This document shows positions 16,030 through 25,138 of a DNA stretch of 36,154 nt, in pieces. Numbering within the stretch: the stretch's first letter is position 1; the number at the start of each line of letters is the position of its first letter. Both the position numbers and the translations under genes were made by a program. This stretch comes from Akkermansiaceae bacterium (GTDB lineage Bacteria > Verrucomicrobiota > Verrucomicrobiia > Verrucomicrobiales > Akkermansiaceae), in the NCBI GenBank assembly GCA_025362955.1, contig JANYFB010000053.1:1-36154 (forward strand), read 5' to 3'. Under the pieces are notes generated by a model. It was given only the letters and a program-made list of their open reading frames with translations. It was not told where the DNA came from and did no database searches.

Positions 16030-17529
16030 ATGAGTCCTTTAGAAAATCCTGTCTGCCCGCTTTACATCGGGGGAAAATGGGTGAATCCGGCGGACAAAGC
16101 CGGAAGCCCTGTATTTAACCCATCCCGAGGTAGCATCATCGCGAGCGTCCCGATGTGTGGTGCGGCGGAAGTGGACTTGGCCGTGGCCTCGGCAAAAGCG
16201 GCTTTTCCCGCTTGGCGGGACACGCCGCCCAACGAACGAGCACAAGTCCTGTTCAGGGCAAAAATCCTTTTGGATGATGCTTTTGAGGATCTCTGCCTCG
16301 GCATCGCCACGGAACACGGGAAGACGCTATCAGAAGCGCGCGGCGATTTACGGCGCGGAATCGAAGTCGTCGAATTCGCCTGCGGCGTTCCCACCTTGCT
16401 GATGGGCGAGTGTCTTGAGAACATCGCCCGAGGAATTGACTGCCACACCGACCGCCATCCGTTAGGCGTGGTCGCCGGGATCTGTCCATTTAATTTCCCT
16501 GCCTTGGTGCCGATGTGGATGTGGCCCATCGCCATCGCCTGCGGAAATACATTTTTACTGAAACCAAGTGAGAAAGTCCCGCTCACGATGCAGCGGGTCG
16601 TCGCGCTGTTGGAAAAAGCAGGCCTGCCACCCGGCGTCATGAACGTCGTCCACGGTGGGCGCGAATGCGTCGATGCCATCCTTGAACATCCGGACGTGAA
16701 GGCGATCAGTTTCGTTGGCTCGACTCCCGTCGCCCGGGAGATTCATCGCAAGGGAACCTCTCACGGTAAGCGCGTGCAGGCGGCCGGTGGTGCGAAAAAT
16801 TTCATCATCCTGATGCCGGACGCCGATGTGGACCGCACGGTGGAAGCCGTGAAAGATGGCGCATTTGGCTGCGCCGGTGAACGCTGCATGGCGGGTTCCA
16901 CCGCCGTTGCGGTGGGTGATGCCGGGGAAAAATTGTTACCCGCTCTGGCGGATTTGGTGAAAGCCATGAAAACCGGCCCAACTGATGTTAGAGAATTCCA
17001 ACCGGATATGGGGGCGGTCATTTCCGCCGAACACCGGGCCCGCGTTTCAGGCTTGATAGATGCTGGCGAACACGCCGGGGCAAAAGTTCTAGCAGACGGC
17101 AGGCCGACGCGGGTGGATGAAGCGCCTGAAGGATTTTTCCTGGGCCCGACTTTGCTCGACCATGTTGACGAAACCAATCCTCTGATGGAAACCGAGGTCT
17201 TCGGCCCGGTGCTTGCCGTGATGCGTGCGAAAACTCTCGACGACGCGATTGACGTGGCCAACCGCCAAGCCTTCGGCAACGGAGCCGCGATTTTCACCAA
17301 CTCCGGCAAGGCAGCCCGTGAGTTTCGCAGACGTGTTAGTGCCGGAATGGTTGGCATCAATGTCGGCGTTCCCGCACCGCTCGCTTACTTCCCGTTTAGC
17401 GGGTGGAATGACTCGTTTTTCGGAGATCTCCACATTCAGGGCAAGGAAGGCGTCGAATTTTACACCCAGCGGAAAACTACAACCACGCGGTGGTTCGGCT
17501 ATGGCGACGGGGAAATCTGGGCGAAATAA
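16030..17529 (+). CDS. mmsA: CoA-acylating methylmalonate/malonate semialdehyde dehydrogenase
   Basis: The 499-residue protein belongs to the aldehyde dehydrogenase superfamily. It shows the MmsA-specific CPFNFPALVPMWMWP (152-166) and the active-site segment FGCAGERCMAG with catalytic Cys286. MmsA oxidises methylmalonate or malonate semialdehyde with NAD+ and CoA to propionyl- or acetyl-CoA plus CO2, the last step of valine, inositol, beta-alanine and thymine catabolism. The frame is open from 15973, but the ATG at 16030 gives the family N-terminus (NPVCPLYIGGKWVNP). The dihydropyrimidinase gene follows 6 nt later and the beta-amino acid aminotransferase lies downstream, so a role in pyrimidine degradation fits. 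Confidence 0.92.
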   Translation: MSPLENPVCPLYIGGKWVNPADKAGSPVFNPSRGSIIASVPMCGAAEVDLAVASAKAAFPAWRDTPPNERAQVLFRAKILLDDAFEDLCLGIATEHGKTLSEARGDLRRGIEVVEFACGVPTLLMGECLENIARGIDCHTDRHPLGVVAGICPFNFPALVPMWMWPIAIACGNTFLLKPSEKVPLTMQRVVALLEKAGLPPGVMNVVHGGRECVDAILEHPDVKAISFVGSTPVAREIHRKGTSHGKRVQAAGGAKNFIILMPDADVDRTVEAVKDGAFGCAGERCMAGSTAVAVGDAGEKLLPALADLVKAMKTGPTDVREFQPDMGAVISAEHRARVSGLIDAGEHAGAKVLADGRPTRVDEAPEGFFLGPTLLDHVDETNPLMETEVFGPVLAVMRAKTLDDAIDVANRQAFGNGAAIFTNSGKAAREFRRRVSAGMVGINVGVPAPLAYFPFSGWNDSFFGDLHIQGKEGVEFYTQRKTTTTRWFGYGDGEIWAK

Positions 17530-17535
17530 CAGGTC

Positions 17536-18969
17536 ATGAGCTTGCTTGTCAAAAACGGAACCATCGTCACTGCCGACGCGCAGTTCACAGCGGATATTCT
17601 CTGCCGCGACGGCGTCATTTCAGAAATCGGTCCGGACCTATCCGGGCCTGTCAGTTGCGAGATCATTGATGCCTCCGGCAAACTGGTTTTTCCCGGCTTC
17701 ATTGATCCGCATGTGCATATCTATCTGCCGTTTATGGGGACTTTCTCGAAGGACGACTATGCGACCGGCAGCAAGGCCGCACTGATGGGCGGAACCACTA
17801 CTCTAATAGAAATGTGCTGTCCCTCGCGCGCCGATGATCCGCGCGAGGCGATCCGGCTTTGGAAAAGCAAGGCGGCTGGCATTTCCTCGTGCGATTATAC
17901 CTTTCACATGGGGGTGACGCGCTTCGACGATGGAACTGCTGCTGCGCTGAAAGCTATCGTTGCGGAAGAAGGCATCACGTCATTCAAGGTCTTTCTTGCT
18001 TACAAAGGTGCCTTCGGCATTGAGGATACGGAACTCTATCAGACTTTATCGCTTGCCAAGGAGCTCGGCGTTGTCGTCACCGCGCATTGTGAAAACGCGG
18101 ACCTCGTTTCCGAAACCCAGAAGAAGCTCGTCGCGGAGGGCAAGGTCGGGCCTGAATGGCATGAGCCATCGCGCCCGGTCACCGTTGAAGCGGAAGGCTG
18201 CCACCACTTGATGACTTTTGCCGAGCTAACAGGCGCCGAGGTTTACGTCGTCCACACCAGTTGTGTCCCTGCCGTGGAAGCGATCACCTCCGCCAGGAAA
18301 CGCGGAGTGAAGGCATGGATCGAAACGGTCGCTCCCTATCTCGCGCTGGACAGCAGCTACGCGGAGTTGCCGGATTTCGAGGGAGCTAAATATGTCATGA
18401 GCCCGCCGATCCGCGCAAAAGAGCACGGTGACTTTCTCTGGGAATGCCTTGCTAACGGAACCGTGGACACCGTGGGCACCGATCACGCGCCCTTCGATTT
18501 TGCCACCCAGAAACACATGGGCCACCCTGAATCTAGCAAGTGTGTGGACGCCAGTCTCAAGCCCACTGGCACGGCGGGAAATTTCACCCTCATCCCTAAC
18601 GGCATCCCCAGCGTGGAGGAACGCGTGAAATTGTTGTTCACCGAGGGAGTCTGCCGTGGCCGGATCGACTTACAAACGCTGGTTCGCTGTGCCAGCACGC
18701 AGGCTGCGAAAATCTTCGGCTTCTATCCGCGCAAGGGAACCATCGCGGTAGGGAGCGATGCGGACATCGTCATCTGGGACCCGAAATGGATTGGGAAAAT
18801 TTCCGCGACCACCCACTCCATGGCCACCGACTACTCTACCTTTGAAGGCCGTGAAGTCCAAGGCCGAGCCGAGTTTGTCACCGTGCGCGGAAAAGTGATG
18901 GTCCGCAACGGCGAATGGATTGGCGAAACCGGGTGGGGGAATTTCTTGCATCGCGAGCCCAAGTCCTAA
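17536..18969 (+). CDS. hydA: Dihydropyrimidinase / D-hydantoinase
   Basis: The 477-residue amidohydrolase has the binuclear metal site of dihydropyrimidinases: PHVHI (His59, His61), the carboxylated Lys157 in FKVFLAYKG, TAHCEN, YVVHTSC and the catalytic Asp of VGTDHAPFDF. The enzyme opens dihydrouracil or dihydrothymine to N-carbamoyl-beta-alanine or its methyl homologue in the cytoplasm; related enzymes cleave hydantoins. Length and N-terminus (LLVKNGTIVTADAQF) are normal for the family. The gene sits between mmsA and the transporter remnant. Substrate specificity is inferred mainly from context, since neither dihydropyrimidine dehydrogenase nor beta-ureidopropionase is visible here. Confidence 0.92.
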   Translation: MSLLVKNGTIVTADAQFTADILCRDGVISEIGPDLSGPVSCEIIDASGKLVFPGFIDPHVHIYLPFMGTFSKDDYATGSKAALMGGTTTLIEMCCPSRADDPREAIRLWKSKAAGISSCDYTFHMGVTRFDDGTAAALKAIVAEEGITSFKVFLAYKGAFGIEDTELYQTLSLAKELGVVVTAHCENADLVSETQKKLVAEGKVGPEWHEPSRPVTVEAEGCHHLMTFAELTGAEVYVVHTSCVPAVEAITSARKRGVKAWIETVAPYLALDSSYAELPDFEGAKYVMSPPIRAKEHGDFLWECLANGTVDTVGTDHAPFDFATQKHMGHPESSKCVDASLKPTGTAGNFTLIPNGIPSVEERVKLLFTEGVCRGRIDLQTLVRCASTQAAKIFGFYPRKGTIAVGSDADIVIWDPKWIGKISATTHSMATDYSTFEGREVQGRAEFVTVRGKVMVRNGEWIGETGWGNFLHREPKS

Positions 18970-18970
18970 C

Positions 18971-19144
18971 ATGCAGTTTCCCGATCATGCCGATGAAAAT
19001 TTGATCAATGCGGATCTCGCCCCGGTTCCGATGGAACTGCGGACAGGGTCGATGTGGAGCTATGCCGCGTTATGGATCTCGATGGCGGCGTGCGTGCCCA
19101 CCTACATGCTTGCCTCCTCGCTTATCGCCGCTGTCAAAATCTAA
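18971..19144 (+). pseudogene. Remnant of an NCS1-family nucleobase transporter (N-terminus only)
   Basis: The 57-codon frame starts one base after the dihydropyrimidinase stop codon and ends 12 nt before the aminotransferase ATG. Its sequence (NADLAPVPMELRT, then MWSYAALWISMAACVPTYML and ASSLIAA) is the N-terminus and first membrane helix of NCS1 cytosine/uracil/allantoin permeases, which are normally close to 480-500 residues. After residue 54 the similarity stops and Val-Lys-Ile-stop follows. No further transporter sequence is found before the aminotransferase. A large internal deletion that left the gene's own ends is the simplest reading. A small functional membrane peptide cannot be excluded. 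Confidence 0.75.
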
Positions 19145-19156
19145 CTACCCGATTCC

Positions 19157-20491
19157 ATGCCTCATCTTCCTCCGTTCGACTACACTCCGATTCCCTATTC
19201 CGGGCCCTCGCCTGAGGAGATTCTCGCGCTGCGCAAGGAGTTCGTAAACCCGGCGATTTTCCATTATTATAAGAAGCCGATCACAATCGTGGAGGGGAAG
19301 GCCCAGTATCTGTTTGATGAAACCGGCAGGCGTTATCTCGACGGCTTCGGCGGTATTGTCACGGTGAGTGTCGGCCATTGCCATCCGGAAGTGTTAGCCG
19401 CAGCGACAGTCCAAAACGAGACGATCAACCACACCACCACGATCTATCTGAACCCCGGCATCGCGCTCTATGCCAAGGAACTTGCGGCGAAAATGCCGGG
19501 CAATCTTAAGGTCTGTTATTTCGTCAACTCTGGCTCGGAGGCGAACGATCTCGCCGTCTTGATGGCCCGCGCCTACACGCAGAACTATGATGTCATCGCT
19601 TTGCGGAACGCTTATCACGGCGGCAGCCCGAGTGCGATGGCTCTAACATCCCATCATACTTGGAAATACAACGTGCCACACAATCATGGTGTCCAGCACG
19701 CCATGATGCCTGACACCTATCGCGGCCCCTTCGGCATGGATGATCCGGATGCAGGGAAAAAATACGCTGCGGATGTCGGCGAAATGATCCGCTATGGCAC
19801 TCCAGGTAAAATCGCCGCCTTCATCGCCGAGTCGATCCAAGGTGTCGGCGGCACCGTCGTTTTCCCCGATGGCTATCTCAAGTCAGCCTACGAGCAAGCG
19901 CGTTCATACGGCGGCCTCTGCATCGCCGATGAGGTGCAGGCGGGCTTCGGCAGAACCGGCACCCATTTCTGGGGCTTCGAAACTCAAGGCGTGATCCCTG
20001 ACATCGTGACCATGGCGAAAGGTATCGGCAACGGTTGCCCGCTCGCCGCCGTCATCACCACACCGGAAATCGCTCAAGTCCTCGCCAGCCGCATTCATTT
20101 CAACACCTTCGGCGGCAACCCGGTATCCATGGCACAAGGCCGCGCGGTGTTGAGAGTCATCGAAAAGGAAAAGCTCCAGCAGAACTCGCTGGAAATCGGC
20201 GCTTATCTAACCAATGGGTTTCACAAGCTTGCGGGAAAGCATTCCATCATCGGCGAAGTGCGCGGCAAGGGCCTCATGTTAGGCATTGAGCTTGTCAAAG
20301 ACCGCGGCACCAAGGAACCTGCGAAAGAAGAATGCGCTGCCGTTTTCGAGCGCTGCAAAGACCTCGGCCTGCTCATTGGTAAGGGCGGGCTTTTCGGAAA
20401 TACACTCCGCATCAAGCCGCCGATGTGCATCCACCAAGAAGACGCGGATTTCATGCTCGAAGTCATCGACGAAGCGCTGGCGGTAGTTTAA
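19157..20491 (+). CDS. Class III aminotransferase, AGXT2/beta-alanine aminotransferase type
   Basis: The 444-residue PLP enzyme has the class III pattern: [56 protein letters not shown] and the PLP Lys in [16 protein letters not shown]. It most resembles alanine-glyoxylate aminotransferase 2, which also uses beta-alanine and beta-aminoisobutyrate as amino donors. In this operon it would convert those products of pyrimidine breakdown to malonate or methylmalonate semialdehyde, the MmsA substrates. Its last four bases overlap the end of the convergent rodA gene. Confidence 0.9.
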   Translation: MPHLPPFDYTPIPYSGPSPEEILALRKEFVNPAIFHYYKKPITIVEGKAQYLFDETGRRYLDGFGGIVTVSVGHCHPEVLAAATVQNETINHTTTIYLNPGIALYAKELAAKMPGNLKVCYFVNSGSEANDLAVLMARAYTQNYDVIALRNAYHGGSPSAMALTSHHTWKYNVPHNHGVQHAMMPDTYRGPFGMDDPDAGKKYAADVGEMIRYGTPGKIAAFIAESIQGVGGTVVFPDGYLKSAYEQARSYGGLCIADEVQAGFGRTGTHFWGFETQGVIPDIVTMAKGIGNGCPLAAVITTPEIAQVLASRIHFNTFGGNPVSMAQGRAVLRVIEKEKLQQNSLEIGAYLTNGFHKLAGKHSIIGEVRGKGLMLGIELVKDRGTKEPAKEECAAVFERCKDLGLLIGKGGLFGNTLRIKPPMCIHQEDADFMLEVIDEALAVV

Positions 20492-21687
20492 GCCTCCACC
20501 TGCTTGGCCTGCGTTTCCGGTTTCCAATTCCGGTGAATCCATACGCTCTGCACCAGCCCTAACAAGAACATGCAGATCACCACGAAGGTCCCCGAGTAGC
20601 TGATCAATGGCAGCGGAATTCCGGTGATCGGCATGATTAAAATGCACATGCCGATGCTCTCGAAAATATGCGCGAAAAACACCGCCACCACGAGACATAC
20701 CAGCAAACGCCCGGACACATCCCGGCTGTAAAACGCGATGAAGAGCCCTTGAATGAGGAGCAGTGTGAAGGCTGTTAGAAGGAGCAAACTACCCCGGAAA
20801 CCCAGCTCTTCCCCGATCACCGCGAAGATGTAGTCGTTATGCGCGGTTTCCCGAGGAATAAAGCCTTTGGCGTGCAACGAGCCTTGTTCCACCGTCGATT
20901 TATAACCCACGCCTTTCCAGCCCGCCTTGCCGATCGCCATCGAGACATTGTAAGGTGCGTAAGCATCCCCGCTGATATCCACTTCTTTTCCTTCCATCAT
21001 CCGCAGCCAGACATCGATCCGCTCTGGCCCACGTTTGGAAACCAGCGGGAGGACGACGAAATAGAGCAAGGGAATAAACCCCACGCCGAGGAAGGTCATG
21101 CAGGTGAGATAACGGTAAGGAATTCCTCCGATAAGCAAGGCCACTACCGACACCGGTATCCACACTAACGCCGATCCCATATCGCCCATTTTCATGACCA
21201 TGAGAAACGGCACCGCCGCAGTCGCCCCAATGATGCCGATGCGGACAAAGGGCGCGGCAAACCAACGATGCAGCTTCGGCAAATCCTGAACCAGCCAAGC
21301 GATGAGTAAAATCCCCGAGGTGATCCCTAGCTGCGCGGGTTGAAATGAAATCCCAGCGATCTTCAATTGGTGCACGGAATCATCCTGCCTCATCGCGATC
21401 ACCAAGCACGCCATGCTTACCAGATAAAACGGGATGCCTAACCAACGAATCCACCGATAGTCGATGAACGCCGCCACAAAATACGCGACACTCCCCATGA
21501 GGATGAAGGACTTCTGCTTCGAGGCGAAATAAGCCCCAGCGCTGCCGAATGCGGAAAGGTTCTCCTTGGTCATCGCCACATGCCGCGCCGCGCTTTCAAT
21601 CATGAACACGCCGAAAATCAAGAGCCCGTACATCACCAGCACGAGCACCCAATTCATCCCCAGGATTTTCCTCAAAAATGGCGTCAT
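20488..21687 (-). CDS. rodA: RodA: SEDS peptidoglycan glycosyltransferase
   Basis: The product of 399 residues is a polytopic inner-membrane protein with about 10 helices and the SEDS signatures: [40 protein letters not shown] with the catalytic Asp, and the C-terminal [16 protein letters not shown]. RodA polymerises glycan strands with PBP2 in the elongasome. I prefer the ATG at 21687 (Met-Thr-Pro-Phe-Leu-Arg-Lys) directly before the first helix; the frame also has an ATG at 21726. The usual neighbours mreBCD and the PBP2 gene are not present. The gene is convergent with the aminotransferase and overlaps it by 4 nt. Confidence 0.9.
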   Translation of the reverse strand: MTPFLRKILGMNWVLVLVMYGLLIFGVFMIESAARHVAMTKENLSAFGSAGAYFASKQKSFILMGSVAYFVAAFIDYRWIRWLGIPFYLVSMACLVIAMRQDDSVHQLKIAGISFQPAQLGITSGILLIAWLVQDLPKLHRWFAAPFVRIGIIGATAAVPFLMVMKMGDMGSALVWIPVSVVALLIGGIPYRYLTCMTFLGVGFIPLLYFVVLPLVSKRGPERIDVWLRMMEGKEVDISGDAYAPYNVSMAIGKAGWKGVGYKSTVEQGSLHAKGFIPRETAHNDYIFAVIGEELGFRGSLLLLTAFTLLLIQGLFIAFYSRDVSGRLLVCLVVAVFFAHIFESIGMCILIMPITGIPLPLISYSGTFVVICMFLLGLVQSVWIHRNWKPETQAKQVEA

Positions 21688-21995
21688 GGCAGGTCCGCCG
21701 CCGACCATACCCGGCCAAATGGCCATGGCAAGACAGGCTTAAAATTTCGTCGGAAGCACCGCCTGGATTTCAGAAGTCGCACCGTAGATGGACAGATTCA
21801 CAAGGATGATGGCAGATCGATGCAGGCGTCGTAGTGAGATCTGCGAAGGATTTTCCTCAGTGCAGGGTAGTAGTGTTAGAGCGATGGGCTGGAGCCACGA
21901 GGGCAGCGCTGCTACCGGATATATAACGGCGGCTTGCCAGCGCGGCGGATCTCGGTATGCTGCGCGGCCCGGCGCAAGTGGCCGGCTCATTGAAA
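21688..21995. promoter_or_regulatory. Divergent rodA/asd intergenic region
   Basis: About 300 nt separate the preferred starts of rodA and asd. The sequence GATATATAAC near 21919-21928 could be part of a -10 box for asd, but I see no convincing -35 box. On the minus strand, a frame ending at 21739 finishes with SIYGATSEIQAVLPTKF, which reads like the C-terminus of a lost upstream gene. The rest of that frame looks non-coding. Confidence 0.3.
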
Positions 21996-22994
21996 ATGAA
22001 TCATCCCCATGTAGCGATTGTTGGTGCGACGGGTGCCGTCGGTGTTGAAATGCTGCTTTGCCTTGAGCAACGGAATTTCCCGCTGGGCAAATTGAAGCTA
22101 TTGGCTTCGGCCCGATCCGCAGGGAAAACGATGATTTTTCGGGGCGAGGAAATCGTGGTGGAGGAATTGACGCATGATTCCTTTGCGGGCGTGGACATCG
22201 CGCTTTTCAGCGCGGGTGGGGGGATTTCCTTGGAGTTCGGACCTTCGGCCGCAGCAGCGGGGGCGGTGGTGATCGACAATTCCTCGGCCTTCCGGATGGA
22301 AAATGATGTGCCGTTGGTGGTGCCGGAAATCAACCCAGAGGCCGTGAAGCACCGCCCGCGTGGAATCATCGCAAATCCGAATTGCACGACGATCATTTCT
22401 CTAATGGCGCTGGCTCCTTTACACGAGGCGTTCGGATTGCGGTCGATCATCGCCTCGACCTATCAGGCGGTATCCGGTTCCGGGGCGCAGGGTATCGTGG
22501 AGTTGGAAGAGCAGATGAAGGCGATCGCGAACGAGATGCCATTCACCCCGAAAATCTATCCGCGCCAGATTGCGTTCAACGTGATCCCGCAGGTCGATGC
22601 ATTCACGGAAAACGGCTACACCAAGGAAGAGATGAAGATGCTCAACGAAGGGCGGAAAATCATGAATCTACCGGACCTTAGAGTTTCCTGCACTTGCGTG
22701 CGCGTGCCAGTCTATCGGTCCCACTCGGTTTCTATCACCGCGCAATTCGAGCGTCCGGTGATTGCTGACGCCGCCCGCGCCGCCTACTCTAACAAGCCAG
22801 GCGTGCAATTGGTGGATGACATCGCCAACAAGCTTTTCCCGGTGCCGCTCGACACGACCGGCAAGGACGATTGTCTCGTGGGACGCATCCGCAAGAATCT
22901 TGTCTTCGACAATGCGCTGGATCTCTGGGTCGTCGGCGACCAAGTGCGGAAAGGTGCGGCACTTAACGCGGTGCAAATTGCTGAGATTCTGTGA
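21996..22994 (+). CDS. asd: Aspartate-semialdehyde dehydrogenase
   Basis: The 332-residue enzyme reduces aspartyl phosphate to aspartate semialdehyde with NADPH, supplying lysine, diaminopimelate, methionine and threonine synthesis. It shows the N-terminal NADP loop VAIVGATGAVG, the SAGGGISLEFGP segment, the catalytic Cys130 in ANPNCTT, and TYQAVSGSGAQG and VPVYRSHS with the active-site His. The ATG at 21996 is chosen because the dinucleotide-binding strand begins five residues later; the frame itself opens at 21957. ispA follows after 99 nt. Confidence 0.95.
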   Translation: MNHPHVAIVGATGAVGVEMLLCLEQRNFPLGKLKLLASARSAGKTMIFRGEEIVVEELTHDSFAGVDIALFSAGGGISLEFGPSAAAAGAVVIDNSSAFRMENDVPLVVPEINPEAVKHRPRGIIANPNCTTIISLMALAPLHEAFGLRSIIASTYQAVSGSGAQGIVELEEQMKAIANEMPFTPKIYPRQIAFNVIPQVDAFTENGYTKEEMKMLNEGRKIMNLPDLRVSCTCVRVPVYRSHSVSITAQFERPVIADAARAAYSNKPGVQLVDDIANKLFPVPLDTTGKDDCLVGRIRKNLVFDNALDLWVVGDQVRKGAALNAVQIAEIL

Positions 22995-23093
22995 AATTGA
23001 TGATTGAGAGCTGCTTGTTAGTGGTAAGAAAAAGAATGAATTCCTCTTCGCTATCAACAATCGCCTATTGACCATCAACATCCGCCCACCGAC

Positions 23094-23975
23094 ATGGACC
23101 TCAAGAGTTACCTTACCACCTGCGCGGTAGAAGTGGATGCCGCGCTGGACGCATTTCTACCGAAGGCAAAGGAACGGCCCGCAACGATCCACGCGGCGAT
23201 GCGTTACAGCGTATTCGCGGGCGGGAAACGCCTCCGACCCGTGCTTTGTCTAGCAGCAGCAGAGGCATGTGGCGGAAAAATTTCGGATGCCCTCCCTCCT
23301 GCTTGCGCCGTGGAACTGATGCATACTTACTCGCTGGTCCACGACGATCTTCCGGCGATGGATGACGATGATCTGCGCCGTGGCAGGCCGACTTGCCACA
23401 AAGTTTATGGCGAGGGCATGGCCGTCTTATGCGGAGACGCTTTGCTAACAGAATCATTCATCGTGCTGGCAAACACCGTGGTGACGAAACGCTATGGTAC
23501 GCGAGATTACATTTCCGAACTCGCAGCAACCGGCGGCAGCCGAAAACTCATCGGCGGGCAGGTGATGGACTTGGAAGGCGAAGGAAAAAGTCTGACCAAG
23601 CGCGATCTGGTCCGCATTCACGAAGCTAAAACCGCCGCACTTCTAACGAGTTCGCTGCGGCTTGGTGGGATGACCGGCAATGCGAGTCCGGCCAATCTGG
23701 AAGCTCTCACAAAATTTGGATACGCGCTGGGTCTGGCGTTTCAAGTCATCGACGATATCCTCGATGTGACCCAAAGCACCGAGATGTTAGGCAAGACGGC
23801 GGGCAAGGACCAAGCCGCGGAAAAATCCACCTATCCGGCGATCCTCGGGCTTGATGCCTCGCGCAAAGAGGCGGCAAGGCTGACCAAGGCAGCGATGGAT
23901 GCGCTGAAGATTTTTGGAAAAAAGGGGGCGAGGTTGCGGGAGATTGCCACCCATCTGTTGAAGCGGGAGTATTAG
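23094..23975 (+). CDS. ispA: Farnesyl/geranylgeranyl diphosphate synthase
   Basis: The 293-residue polyprenyl synthase has the first Asp-rich motif DDLPAMD (84-90) of the short-chain bacterial DDxxxxD type, GGKRLRP for IPP binding, and the second Asp-rich motif DDILD (221-225). It condenses IPP with allylic diphosphates in the cytoplasm to make C15 or C20 precursors for undecaprenol, quinones and carotenoids. Length is typical of IspA. It is convergent with the membrane protein gene that ends at 23993, leaving 17 nt. Confidence 0.93.
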   Translation: MDLKSYLTTCAVEVDAALDAFLPKAKERPATIHAAMRYSVFAGGKRLRPVLCLAAAEACGGKISDALPPACAVELMHTYSLVHDDLPAMDDDDLRRGRPTCHKVYGEGMAVLCGDALLTESFIVLANTVVTKRYGTRDYISELAATGGSRKLIGGQVMDLEGEGKSLTKRDLVRIHEAKTAALLTSSLRLGGMTGNASPANLEALTKFGYALGLAFQVIDDILDVTQSTEMLGKTAGKDQAAEKSTYPAILGLDASRKEAARLTKAAMDALKIFGKKGARLREIATHLLKREY

Positions 23976-23992
23976 GTTACCCCTAGGTCTTG

Positions 23993-25129
23993 TTAATTCT
24001 CCGGGGGCGGTTCAGGAATTTCCAGGCCGGGAGCCTCGGTGGAATACCAATGACAAGCGATCACGTCTTCGAGTTCGTAGCGGTGGTCGCTGGTTTCCCC
24101 CATGCGCCGGATTTTCACGCGGACGCGGATGAAGCTCTCGGGGTCGATGTCGGGAAGGGTGACGCCGAAAACACGTTTGCCGGTTTTCTCTAACTTGAAC
24201 GCGGCATCTAGCGAACGACCGCTTTTACTCTTCCGCGGGACCAGGAATTCCGGCGATGCGAAGCCGGTATCTTTGGAATAGCCAAAGCGGGGTGCATAGA
24301 GGCGGATGCTGAGGGTATCTGCATTTTTCCGTTCATCGGCAAGTCGCTCGCGGGCCAGCAAGCGGAATTCTCCGTGATCGTCTCCGCTGCCCGCAAGGAA
24401 CAAGGCCCATGGATAGTCGCTGAAACGAAGGTAATGCTCCCAATCCAGTCGCCATTCGCCTTTTTCCTCAATGAAAACCGCGTCGATCAGCCGATCATCC
24501 GAGGATTTCCACTGGGTTTCAATCGCCCGACCTTCGGGAATGTGAAGCACCGCATTTGCCGCAAGAGAGAGCGTCCGGGGGTCGAGGTTGACCAGTGGAT
24601 TAAGGTTGTAGTAGCGGGACATCCGGGCGGCCGTGTCGATGGGATGGAGGACATACTGGCTGCGTTCTTCGTCTGTTCCAGACGAGAGATACGAGGAAAA
24701 TACCTGGTTGCAAAGGGGGATGGCATTGTCCAACAGCATGATATCCGCTGCGGCTACGACTTCCTTGCCAGCGCTTTGGGCAACAAATGGTTTTGAGGTT
24801 GTGGGGTCTTCCTGGTATAGATACTTTGCTCCCAAAACAATCACGATCAGCACCAGCATCCAGCCTCCCACCAGCTTTCCCATGAAATAGGTTCGCCTCC
24901 GTTTTCTCACCGCCTGTTTTTCGCGAATGAGAGGAAGGGCGATTTTTTCCGTAGAAGTTGCGGGTTCACCTTGCGGCAAAGCTCCTGGTTCCGAGGCAGG
25001 GGTTTCGATGCCGAGGGAAGGTTTGCAGCCGCAAGATGGGCAGTGCCTGTCGTCGGATTCACCAAGCGGAGATTCAAACAAGGAGCCGCAGCGTCCGCAG
25101 TGAAACCAAGAGGTGTTTTTTTCGCTCAC
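23993..25129 (-). CDS. Zinc-ribbon, single-pass membrane protein of unknown function (paralogue of the upstream gene)
   Basis: The product of about 378 residues starts with a zinc ribbon (CGRC and CPSC pairs, Cys11, 14, 30 and 33), then a Pro/Glu-rich linker, a basic patch (KQAVRKRRRTY) and one membrane helix (about 85-102: GGWMLVLIVIVLGAKYLY). The rest is a soluble domain, presumably on the far side of the membrane. That domain shares a pattern with the product of the upstream gene: an F..Y helix, a D-x-V/Y-F-I-x-E segment, LDW, and a terminal HxxW. There is no ATG near the start; GTG at 25129 (Met-Ser-Glu-Lys-Asn) is preferred over TTG at 25135. It lies 9 nt after the upstream stop. I cannot name a function. 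Confidence 0.8.
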   Translation of the reverse strand: MSEKNTSWFHCGRCGSLFESPLGESDDRHCPSCGCKPSLGIETPASEPGALPQGEPATSTEKIALPLIREKQAVRKRRRTYFMGKLVGGWMLVLIVIVLGAKYLYQEDPTTSKPFVAQSAGKEVVAAADIMLLDNAIPLCNQVFSSYLSSGTDEERSQYVLHPIDTAARMSRYYNLNPLVNLDPRTLSLAANAVLHIPEGRAIETQWKSSDDRLIDAVFIEEKGEWRLDWEHYLRFSDYPWALFLAGSGDDHGEFRLLARERLADERKNADTLSIRLYAPRFGYSKDTGFASPEFLVPRKSKSGRSLDAAFKLEKTGKRVFGVTLPDIDPESFIRVRVKIRRMGETSDHRYELEDVIACHWYSTEAPGLEIPEPPPEN

Positions 25130-25138
25130 GGGCAAAGT

